The notes beneath the pieces are model-generated. The model was given only the letters and a program-made list of their open reading frames with translations, was not told the DNA's origin and did not search any database. Both the position numbers and the translations under genes were made by a program. A DNA stretch of 64,000 nt, taken from assembly GCA_032871835.1 (NCBI GenBank), contig CM065298.1, positions 95,851,891 through 95,915,890 on the forward strand, in the 5' to 3' direction. Each line of letters begins with the position of its first letter. The first letter of the stretch is position 1. Positions 11,912 to 22,689 of this stretch are shown here, piece after piece. The DNA is from Dipteronia dyeriana (taxonomy: Eukaryota; Streptophyta; Magnoliopsida; Sapindales; Sapindaceae).

Positions 11912-13400
11912 TAACCTGTCACTGGTATTTGTTCCATTACCTTACCAAATCACTTGTCACTTTTCTTATAGTGTAACCTATCACTTTTCTTGTGGTAAAG
12001 TTACACACAACATCACCTTACTAAATGTTCTTCTTGTTCCCACTTTAGAGAATGATTTATTATCTATTTAAACTTATGACTACATATTCCTGTCTTTTTT
12101 TTCCTAAAATATTGTTATTTTCAAGACCTTCATATTTAAGAGGAGATGGGATGTGGCCTTATGAGAGAGGATTTGTGGTATTTTCATGGCTCAAATTTGA
12201 ACATTACAACAAACCAGATCAGTAAATGATTATTGGGGAATGAAAGGCTAATTTGGTTAAGGCATCAACGCTTAGGACATCCATCATTCGGCTATTTGAA
12301 GCATCTTTTACCTACATTGTTTGAATCTTGTAATAAAGAATTCAAATGTTCTACTTGTGAGACATATGTTTTGGCTAAGAGTCACCAAACTGATTATCCA
12401 TTAAGTGATAATTAATATAACATCAATGTAATTTACTTTGATTCATTCAGATGTATGTGGTCCTTCTCAACATCACACTTTTGGTGGTATTCGATGGTTT
12501 ATTACCTTTATTAATGATTGCATACAGATTACCTAGATTTATTTACTTAAGAAAAAGAGTAATGTCAATTGTGTTGTTAAACAATTCTGAAATATGGTTC
12601 AAAATCAATTTTTTACAATTGTGCAAGTGTTATGTTCAGACAATAAACATGAATATATGACGCACGATGTTGCGTTTTCTTTCAATCACAAGGCATTATA
12701 CATCAAATATCTTACACTAATACAACACAGGAAAATGGTATTACCGAGAGACGCAATCGTCAACTTCTAAAGTTTACTTGAACTGTCTTATTTGATAAAC
12801 GTATTCTTAAGTATTTGTGGGGAGATGCTTTGATGTCGACTATGCATGTGACTAACTGAGTTCCTTTTAGTGTTTTTGCATTTCAAACTCCACTTCATGT
12901 CCTCATACTAAGATGCAGAACATCCCCCCAATCTCTAACCTTCCACCCAAATTTTTTGGGTGTGTTGCTTATGTCCATGTTCACTCTCATCAACACAACA
13001 ATTTATCTCCTCGGGCTGTCAAATGTGTTTTTTTATGGGATATGGTTCTAATCAGAAGGATTATCGTTGTTATCACCCACATATTCATAAGACGTATGTT
13101 AATATGGATGTTACCTTCAATGAGGACTTGGCCTATTTCTCTATTGATGGCTCTCCTCTTCAGGAGCAGAATGATGATATTCTTAAAGAGAATAGCCATG
13201 ATGATTAGCACACTATGGCCCATATCCATATAGTTGTTGTATCTCTACCTAATGATCAAACACTAGACAGTGTAGATGTTGAGAACTCTGTGAAAGAAGC
13301 TCAAAGCTCAACACCAGCAAATGATCTCACTATAAATATTGTTGATAGTTCCCCTCTCTCTCTACTACATGTCCAATCAACTCCAGAGGGTTCAAATTAA
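11912..13400 (+). pseudogene. Copia-A protease end and integrase (decayed)
   Basis: Continues the Copia-A pol after the CACTA element. VTGICSITLPNHLS and VLLVPTLENDLLSI close the protease region. The GAG-pre-integrase zinc motif lies at 12233-12415 (WLRHQRLGHPSFGYLKHLLP ... CSTC). In the catalytic core VQVLCSDNKHEYM holds the second Asp (about 12620-12660) and ENGITERRNRQLL the Glu (about 12730-12770). The copia C-terminal block FGCVAYVHVH ... YRCYHPH ... VNMDVTFNEDLAYFS follows at 12955-13170. Several stops and frameshifts are present. Confidence 0.85.
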
Positions 13401-13639
13401 GTTCTTTTTGAACTTTATAAAACTACATAAAACTAATGATATTTTAAATAACATGTCTGAACTTGATCATAAACTTTAACCTGAACTTGAACCACTAAAG
13501 TATCAATTACCTGCTTGTATAAATAGGGTAAACTGAAACCCAGATATACTTCAGACCTAAATAATAAAGCCAAGTACCCCATTAGTAATCTTGTGTCAAC
13601 TTGAGTCGTGTCTATGTCAAATATATATTGTATCTATTC

Positions 13640-15141
13640 CAAGACAGTTGCAGGATGCATTAGGAGATACTAATTGGACTTAAGTTATAACTGAAAAGAT
13701 GAGTGCATTGCAAAAGAATTGCACTTGGGATTTGGTTCCATTGCTTCCAGGAAAAAAAGGCAGTTAGGTGTGGATGGATTTTCACTATTAAACATAAAGT
13801 TGATGGCTCAATAGAGAGGTATAGAGCTAGATTGCTTGCCAAAGGGTACACTCAGAAATATAGGGTGGATTATAATGAGACCTTTGCTTCAGTGGAAAAA
13901 ATCAATACTATACGTGTGTTACTTTCTACGGCTGCTAATCAAAACTTGCATCTGCTGCATTATGATGTAAAGAATGCTTTTATCCATTGTGAGCTTAAGG
14001 AAGATGTATATATGGATATCTCATCAGGTGTTTAAGAGATGACATGAATGGTGTGCAAGTAAAAAAAGACATTGTATGGTTTAAAACAATCTCCTTGAAC
14101 TTCGTTTGGAAGATTAGCATCAGCAATGAGAAACTTTGGGTGCAAACAGAGTAACTCAGATCACACGCTATTTCTAAAGCACAAGAAGGACAAGGTAACT
14201 GCTTTAATTATTTATGTGGATGATATGATATTGATTGGCAGTGATGTTTTTGAGACTGACAAATTAAAGAAATATCTATCAAGTGAATTTGAGATGAAGG
14301 AACTTGGAGAGTTAAAATATTTCCTTGGAATAGACGTTGTCAATTAAAATATTTCCTTGGATTTATTAGTTGATACAGGGATGCTTGATTGCAAACCTAC
14401 TGACACTCCAATTGAACAGAACCATAAACTTCATGAAAACCTGAATAATGTTCCTACAAATAAGGAGAGATAAAAGCATCTTATGGGTAGGTTGATTTAT
14501 TTGTCTCATATCAGACCTGATATTGTTTATGCTATTAGTATTATCTGTCAATTCATGCATGTTCCTAGTGAAAGACATATGAATACTATAAATTAAATTT
14601 TATGATACTTGAAAAGAGCCTCTAGGAAAGGGATTATGTTCACCAAGAATGATCACTTGGACATTGAAGGGTATACTGATGCATATTGGGCAGGAGATAA
14701 TACTGACAGGCGTTCCACTGGTGGTTACTTTACCTTTGTTGGTGGTAATCTTGTTACTTTGAGGAGTAAGAAATAGCAGAGTGTATCTAGATCAAGTGTT
14801 GAAGCATAATATAAGTCCATGGCTTAGGGTATATATGAGTTACTATGGGTGAAGACCGTAATGAAAGACTTGGGTTTAAACCTACATGTGTTATGCCTTT
14901 ATATTGTGACAATAAAGCTGCAATTGCAACTGCTCATAACCGTGTACAACATGATCGCACCAAGTATGTTGAAATGGATAGGCATTTCATTAAAGAAAAG
15001 CTTGAAGCTCAAATTATTGGAGTTCCATTTGTTAAGTCTGAAGACCAATTAGCTAATATACTGACCAATGCAGTTTCGAGTGTTGTGTTTTCCAACTCAC
15101 TTGACATGTTAAGAATGCGAGATATCTGCGCCCCAACTTGA
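13640..15141 (+). pseudogene. Copia-A reverse transcriptase and RNase H (decayed)
   Basis: RT starts at 13640-13700 (MSALQKNCTW). It continues as GWIFTIKHKVDGSIERYRARLLAKGYTQ ... LLHYDVKNAFIH (first catalytic Asp) to 14035. The second block at 14126-14347 has IIYVDDMILIGSD, with the YVDD box intact. The thumb region follows (SSEFEMKELGELKYFLGID), then a stop near 14347. RNase H follows at 14650-15141, with EGYTDAYWAGD, SSVEA and PLYCDNKAAIATAHN, ending at a stop just before the 3' LTR. At least five in-frame stops and shifts are present. Confidence 0.9.
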
Positions 15142-15147
15142 GAAGGA

Positions 15148-15195
15148 GTATTAGCGTGAGTGGTGCTCAAGCATAGGAGACTTAAGTGGTGCTCA
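15148..15195 (+). repeat. Copia-A 3' LTR, left piece
   Basis: After the pol stop comes a short purine tract (TTGAGAAGGAG) and then TATTAGCGTGAGTGGTGCTC, probably a mutated TG start of the 3' LTR. It is cut at 15195 by the solo LTR, with GCTCA (15191-15195) duplicated at 34157-34161. The sequence TGGTGCTCAAG plus AGTATAGGGGATTTGGTGC continues on the far side. Confidence 0.7.
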
Positions 15196-15596
15196 TGTTG
15201 GGATTTATGCCCTAAAGCTTGTAATTTGTAAATATTAGAAAAACAATAATAAAAGAAGTAGTTTTTTCATTCTATAAGTAAGATTCATACATTTATATCA
15301 TATGTGCTAAACATCCAAGATTACTAGATGTAATCTCAAACTGAGTATATGAGTATCATATACAGAGGTATTTGGTTTGAGATATGCAATCTAAAAAGTA
15401 CGTAGAGAGCAAATAAAGCTGGATAATTTATTTATGGTTAATCCATAACTGCAGTTCATTCCATGATGTATGATGGTCTTATCCTATACCATTCATATGG
15501 TGAAATGAGAATGGAGGCACCTTATATGATATAATCATAAAGGACTAGGTCACGATATATATGAATCTCTCATCAAGATTCGTTACATGTAGAATT

Positions 15597-15735
<139 letters not shown>

Positions 15736-16719
15736 ATAAATGATGGCTATATATGGGTGATCTTAATCCTGAGTGTCTTACTGACTTCTTCAAGTTAGAT
15801 CGTTGTTTTTGACATATCATGGGTGAGATTGGACTAGCATTCCTGATCAATAACTTTGTATCTTGGAACCATGGGTTGGCTTATGGGGGACAGTCTGCAC
15901 ACAATAGAGGAATTCACTCCTTCTTACGAGAAATAGAGAAGTAGTTTACTTAAAGGTTGATTCGAGAATTGAACAATAAGAGCACTCTCATTCTTCGTAA
16001 AGGAAGGAAGGAAGGATATAATTGTTCATTAGAGAATCAATGGTACTTAAATGAAAATGTATAATTAGGGAGGTATAACGAACTTTATGACCTAACTCTA
16101 ATAATGAACTACTTGTGGATGATCATACCATATGTAATAGCTATATCGATGGAAATTAATATTTTTGTTTGTATAAAACATCTACAGTTATGAGAGTGCA
16201 ATCTCGAGTTTTTAGTGGAATAACTCTGAGGTTAATAATAATGAAATATTAATTAAAGAGTTTTAATTAATTTTTCAAAGTAAGATTGAAGCTCAAAACT
16301 GTGGGTCCATCTAGTCCTTTTGCTAGCCCTTTACGATTATTCGTAACATGGCTCACGTTGAATTGGATGGTTCAATTAATTATGTTACGAAAGTAACTTG
16401 GATTTATTCTGAGAATTAATTGAATAATATGATTATTTAATTAATAAATTATTTAATTGATTAATTAAATTTAATTAAATAATATGATTATTTAATTGAC
16501 AAATTAATAATTAGTAATTATTAATTGTTAATTGGAGGTTACAGGTTTGAACCTTGACAAAAGCAAAGGATTAAAATAATAGAGATTATTTTTATTTCCT
16601 TTAAAAAAGGTCAAGGGTTCAAGTCTTCGTGACAATATATATATTAAAATAGGATTTAGAATCTTGTTTTAACTAGGTCACTAAAAACCCTAGTATCTTG
16701 ATAATATATATATATATAT

Positions 16720-16830
16720 GGGTGAATTCATAAAGAGCCAAAAAAATTATGAGTTTATTGTTTTTAGCTACAAATTTATTTTTTATTGTTTTCATCACTT
16801 TTTACCACTTTTAGACCTAAAAGCCCCTAA
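16720..16830. repeat. Left terminal inverted repeat of the MULE-like element
   Basis: Pairs in inverted orientation with about 33580-33695. Identity looks near 65% over the first 60-70 bases and falls off inwards, so the boundary is approximate. Confidence 0.45.
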
Positions 16831-19380
16831 ATTTGAAATTTGAAAAAAAAAGGGAAAATGTGTGGTGAAAACGAGTTGGCTATCAGTTGTTTTTTTGTTA
16901 AGGTTACAGAATTACCAAGTAAAAATAAGAAAGAGAGTGAAAGGAAGAGAAGAGATAGTCGTCGCTGCCGATTGTCATCACTCATACCTCTCTTGTCGTC
17001 GTTGCTGCTTGTTGTCGCTCGTACCTCTCTTGTCGTCATTACAGAATGAGGGAGAAAGGGAGTTCATAGATCATTGCACATCTCTTGTCACCATCGCTCG
17101 CACTAGAAAGAGAAACCAGAAAGAGAGAGAAAGGAAGAGAAGAAACCAGAAAGAGAAATCATCGTCATTGTTACTAATGTCGTCGTCGTTACCGCTGTCG
17201 CCATACCTTTGGCCTTCGCTGACCTCTGGCCATCGCGCACCTCTCGTTGTTGAACACATCTCATCGTCACACACCTCAGGTCTCAGGTCTGGTAATTTTA
17301 CAAACTCTTATTTTGGTTTTGATTTATGTCTTAAGTTTGATTTGTGGTAATTTTGTCATTATGTATCCCATATTTTCCAGCCCTATAAATCTAACATTCA
17401 GTGTATATTAAAAACCAATAAACATAACCAGTTGATTAGGCAGTGTACCGGCACTCTAATTTGTGTTCTTGCAGATATTATTGGTGACTGGATTTCGAAC
17501 AATTTCCTGGAATAGATACTTCTAATTTAAGTGTTGTGTATTCATTTTGTGGGTCTGTCTACTCTAGAGTTTACAATCGCATCAAGGTCTCTAACTGTAA
17601 CAAAATTCACAGATGTATTTTCATTGTGTTAGCTAATAAAATGATGTTCTTGTTTCCGTAAATCTTTCCATCTACTCCTCAATCCATGTATTTCATAAAG
17701 CATATCTCTACTTGCTCATCTTAGTCAAATAATCAAATCATTTTCTTATTCATTTTTTCTGTTATTGTTATATTTCTTTCCATTTTACTTGGGCATTTAT
17801 TTAATTGGAACAATGTTGATGCACTGGAGAAGTCAAAGCAGTATGTAGCGCTTGGATTGTAGTTCATTGGAATCAAGAATTAGACTCTGATGCTAATGAC
17901 CAACCATTTAAGTTAAAACTTGTAAGTTTCGTACATCTTACTAGCAGGAACTTACTAGTCCAAGAAGATGAGGGAGTTGAATGACGTTTATGAGAAATAA
18001 TCTTCTCTTCCATGACATATAAAGTTGTGAATGTAGGAACAAAATTAATTAATTCAAAGTTCCAACTGCTTGTAAAGACCAGTACCCAGTTGTGGCTTCA
18101 TATTCTCATCCAAGGAACTCACACATTGAGTAAGTGAATGACAAGGTTTTTTTAACAACTCAATCATTGAACTTTTTTTTTCAAATTCAATTACTTTATG
18201 CTATTTTCTTGTTTTTCATTGTCCTCATATGAGCATCTGATCCCTTTCCACTAAAAGGTATTTGCATTATATTCTTTAGAGCCAATTCCAAACATTACTA
18301 GTGCAAATATTTATGTTTTTATCACCTCAAAGAATCTTAATCTTGCTTTTTAGTATTTGCATCTCTATATGAATTAAAACTTGTGTGGGTCGGGCTCACC
18401 GTGTCCAATGAAATTGAACTACATTAAAGTAGTTTCATTGTAAATATAAACGACTTCATATATGGCCCAAACTTTGATATTACATTTGAGATGGATCATT
18501 ATTGGTCTAAAGCTTAAATTTACATGTCTTCGCTTTGTATTAAGACAATTGGAATTGATATATATATATGGCACATTGTTTATGTATTACTAATCACATT
18601 GGCTACTTATGATTGGTACAATTTTAGTCTTAGTTTTCATTCAAAAATTATTCTGGGGAAAGAAAAATGTACTTATATATACTGCATCGAACTTGAATCA
18701 CCGGTGCTCCATTGTAATCCAATGCACTTTGTACAAAGAGATTTTTCTTTCTTAAAATAATTAATTATAAATATTATATCACAATCCTCTATTGATCTTC
18801 AACTTGATCGAGCCTTAAGCTTTATGAATTTGTTCTAAGATGTATTTGCTACTATTATCCCATATTTTGGCTTGGATGAGGATTTGTGTTTTCATCTTCT
18901 TGTATATAAATGTAAAGTTACTAAAACATGAACATGTAAAGTTTCATCTTCTTTGTTCATTACAGTTGCAATATGATTCCTTCCAACCATATTACAGAAG
19001 TCTGGATATTTCGCTCGGAATGGCATACCTCCCAAGCTCCCAAAATATGTTTCATGTGGCACGATGGTGCTTGAAGAAGAAGTGTCCACCTCTAAAAGAA
19101 AATGCAAGTTGTGATGTTTCATACGGCATGTTTGTTGTTTGAAAACTGTAAATGGGGATGGGGTAAAGAAACCATACCCCTTTCTAGAAAAGATATAGCA
19201 CTTGATATTTCTTTTAAAATTGTGTACCAACAAATTGATAATTATTATGTAGTACAATGTAACGGTTGACTTGTTATTGCATCCAAAATCAATCAAGAAG
19301 TACTCTATTTATCATTTTTTTTCTTTCTAAGAATGAATGTTAGGTATGTTAGATACTTGAATTTTGTTCTTTGAAATGTA
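16831..19380. other. MULE-like element interior, no recognisable gene
   Basis: Begins with Ser/Arg-rich low-complexity DNA full of CGTCGT and AGAGAGAAAG (16900-17300), which leaves a 162-codon plus-strand ORF that looks like chance. The rest (17350-19380) is AT-rich. Short blocks near 18960-19140 are open on both strands, but I recognise no domain. It could hold captured gene fragments, as MULEs often do. I see nothing I can name. Confidence 0.4.
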
Positions 19381-19384
19381 TCTT

Positions 19385-20130
19385 ATCAGTCTTCCAATTA
19401 TGGTGATTAAATGAGCTGGCATGTAACTTCATTTTTAATTAGCATGTAACATCAATATCAACTGGTATGTAACTTCTAGCATGTAACATTACTGGAATTG
19501 TGTATGAAAACACTCTTCATAATGAATTGATTAAATACGCTGGCATGTAACTTCATTTTTAACTAGCATGTAACTTCAATATCAACTAGCATGTACCATT
19601 ACTGGAATAGTGAATGAAATCAGTATTCCAAATGTGTTGATTAAATGAACTAGCATGTAACTTCATTATTAACTAGCATGTAACTTCAGTATCAACTGAC
19701 ATGTAACTTCTAGCACGCAACACTACTGGAATTGTGTATGAAAACACTCTTCCGAATATGGTGATTAAATGAACTAACATGTAACTTTATTATTAACTAG
19801 CATGTAACTTCAGTATGAACTGGCATGTAACTTTATTTTCAACTAGCATGCAAATTCAAATTATACTAGCATGTATCTTTTGGCATGTAATAATACTATA
19901 ATTTTATTTTGTAATTGGTGTCTTTCAACTATGAAAGTCATGTGCAAAGGGCATGTAACTTCAAATTATTCTGGCATCTAACTTCCGGCATGTAATAAAA
20001 CTGGAATTTTAATTTGGAATCGGTCATTCAACTGTGAAAGTCATGTTCAACAGGCATGCAACTTCATTTTCAACTATCAGGTAACTTCAAATTATACTGG
20101 CATGTAACTTCGGGCATGTAACAATACTGA
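19385..20130. repeat. GCATGTAACTTC minisatellite with higher-order period
   Basis: A short unit around GGCATGTAACTTCA, spaced about 20-30 bases, repeats some 25 times. A higher-order unit beginning GATTAAATGA recurs at 19404, 19529, 19639 and 19763, a period of 110-125 bases. The same unit reappears at 20725-21016 and after the gypsy element at 32990-33020. Confidence 0.85.
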
Positions 20131-20269
20131 TCGATCTACTTGTAAATTCATTCAATACGGGAGCTTCAAAATAAATCCATTCAATAACGGAATCTAACTT
20201 AGTAAAGTCTAAAATACAAAATATAGTACTTCACTCATACATATAAGAATGAAAACATCATTACTAATA

Positions 20270-20660
20270 CGGTAAAACCTACGTTGTACCATCAACTTTC
20301 AGTGTCAATGAGCATTTTTGTGAATTGTGGCCTTCTTCTTCACAGTTTCTACACCTATAAGGTCTATATGGCCGCTTCGATGTTGCAGATGGTACAGATG
20401 GGCATAGTTGAGGAGCCTGACATGGTTGAGCATTCTTACAATTCTGTAGGTTCTGACCAGATTTTTTACAAATCGTACAATTTCTAACAACATCTTGTAC
20501 TCATATAAGCATCACTATTCATAAAGACGAACGAGCATATTCAAGGGTGTACCTATCAGCATCAACTTTGGCAACATCTTGTACCAACTTCACCAAGCCA
20601 TAATAAGTCAAACTGATAGAAACATGGACCCACTTTGTTATACCACCCTTGTAACAATTG
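20270..20660 (-). pseudogene. C-terminal fragment of a MULE/FAR1-type transposase
   Basis: On the minus strand the frame runs from KWVHVSISLTYYGLVKLVQDV (20.65 kb) through a short gap to two zinc knuckles. The first is CTICKKSGQNLQNC, with His changed to Gln. The second is CRNCEEEGHNSQKC, a perfect CX2CX4HX4C. A stop follows (near 20277). This layout matches the tail of Mutator-type and FAR1-derived transposases, after the SWIM finger. No DDE domain or SWIM motif is present nearby, so only the tail survives. It supports the MULE reading of the surrounding element. Confidence 0.6.
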
Positions 20661-20724
20661 GCCACTCAAGTTTCACCAGTTAATATTACTAACATGCAGA
20701 TGGGCATGGTTAAATGTTTCAACC

Positions 20725-21016
20725 TAGCATGTAACTTCAAAAGTAGCCAAGCATGTGAGTTCAAAAATAACATAGCATGTGAGTTCAAAAATAACTTAGC
20801 ATGTAACTTCAAAAGTAACCTAGCATGTAACTTGGGTAATAAATAAATAAATATGCATGTAACTTTAAAAAATACTGTCATATAACATGGGTACAAATAC
20901 TTACAATACTTGGGTTTCACTCCAAATAGAAATTACAGAAACACATGATACTTAGAAATAAACCGACATGTAACAATAAATTGAACTGAAACGTAACATT
21001 AAATTGGAATGGCATG
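20725..21016. repeat. Second block of the GCATGTAAC minisatellite
   Basis: Units such as AGCATGTAACTTCAAAAGTA and AGCATGTGAGTTCAAAAATA in tandem. The gypsy element inserted at the last unit, duplicating its GCATG. Small ORFs across it on both strands are repeat shadows. Confidence 0.8.
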
Positions 21017-21892
21017 TGTTGACGTCGATTTTTGGATTACGTCAGAAAAGCCAACAAGGATTGGATTTTGGCTATTAATTCAAATAGAAAGAGATTCAGG
21101 GAGAGTAACGAAGACAAAAGTTTTACGTGGTAAAACTCCGATGATCGGAGAAACGTCCACGGGTGGTTGAAGGATCAACCAAGCCAAAATCCACTATGAA
21201 AATATGATGTTTACAAGCTCTCGATCTCTCTTTTTTCTCTCTGTATTTGCTATGATTGCTGTATGCTATATTGCCTATATCTTTTGGAGCCAGATTATAG
21301 GTCTATTTATATACTTATAGAACCCTAACCTGCTTTGTACAAGTAATACAAGATATTTGTATTTAATTGTGATTCGGTTACTTGCTTGAGGTTAATTTGT
21401 CTTCTTTCCTGTTTCGGAGTCTTTTACGGAAATCGAGTGGGATTCTAGTAGTGTAGTTCAATTTGGACTTGTTTCCTTATAAGAATGTAGTCTTCGTAAA
21501 GAAATCAAGTTATTTCCTGATTGAGGGACTCTTCTAACTTAAAGTTCCATTATTTGGGATTCCTTCCTGATGGATATCTTCGTGTATTTAATGACTTAAT
21601 CCGTGTGAAATAAGCACCAAGTTCTTACTCGAGTTGTATTTATTCCCGAGTAAGAATAATACCTGATGGTCCTGAGCAGCGCCGTTTGAGCCCGAGTGGA
21701 AGCGTTGTTTAACCAGTCCCGAGTGTTGTTAACTGATCCCGAGTAGGTTTCATTCTACATATGCGTACTCGGACTTTTCTTCTCTTTAATGATGCCTCGT
21801 AGGATATTTTTGAGTGCCCATTTGGGCATCCACCTGGCTATTTTCTCCTTCCTGTCAATGACGTATATGCTTGGTAAAATTCACATACAACA
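21017..21892 (-). repeat. Gypsy 3' LTR (876 bp)
   Basis: Starts TGTTGACGTCGATTTTTGG and ends TACAACA. It pairs with 32113-32989 at about 96% identity by eye, with differences mostly transitions. Confidence 0.95.
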
Positions 21893-21906
21893 ATACCCCC
21901 TTAAAA
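21893..21906 (-). other. Gypsy polypurine tract
   Basis: On the minus strand TTTTAAGGGGGTAT directly precedes the 3' LTR. This is the expected plus-strand primer of the element and confirms its minus orientation. Confidence 0.8.
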
Positions 21907-22689
21907 TATTTTTGCCGAGTAAATTTCTTTTCGGGCAAGAGTATTTTAATCGACTTAATTTTCACTTGTTAGAATAGCCGTCTTTTCATAATGGCGTGTC
22001 TTAATGGTGACTCTGTAATTTCGATTCGCTTCATCACACACAATCTTAAATGATGGCGACGTTTTGAAGTTCTGACGGTTGAGGGCTACTTCCTGTTTTG
22101 ACACCCGTCCCTCGTCTCTTCGTTTTTCAATATCATTTATGAGAAATGATTTTTGCATTTCCCCAAACGCCGCCTACGTCATCGAGTTTCGTCATAAGTT
22201 TTTTCCAACTTTGAAATCATAGGGTTTCGTGTCGTCTTTGTCTTTAAATTCTTTGCTGAGAGACATTGTTGGTTTATTCTCAAAAAATTTCAGCAGAAAT
22301 TTCTTTAAACGCAGATTTTTTTATCCAGAAGTTCATGATTCTCCGTTTGAAGATCTTGCATCAATCTCAATTCAACGTTAGTTTTAATGGGGCCATCTTC
22401 CCGCCATCGTCTCTTTAAAATCGCTTTTGATGCATTAGAACGTGGGGATTTTCAGTTAGTATCTTGCATTAAACGATTACTGGGGATATCCCAATAGATG
22501 AACCTTCATTCTTAGAGGTTGATGTTTATGGGCTTCACCCTGACGTCACTTTCAGCCCTGTATCGAGTTCTCCATCTAGTTCTGATTCTGATATTTCTGA
22601 TCACAGGGAATCTTTTTGAAGGATGGGTAAACATCAGAGCAGAAGTAAGGTATACAAGCATGGCTCGAGCAGCGTTCAGACCAGGGAAC

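Noticed and set aside
16862..17350. 162-codon plus-strand ORF
   Set aside because: Ser/Arg/Leu low complexity from CGTCGT and AGAGAAAG repeats, open in several frames on both strands; no domain.
18840..19296. Overlapping ORFs of 100 and 134 codons on opposite strands, and a faint Ulp1-like CDVSYGMFVV
   Set aside because: No other C48 motif nearby and the block is open on both strands; too little to claim a gene.
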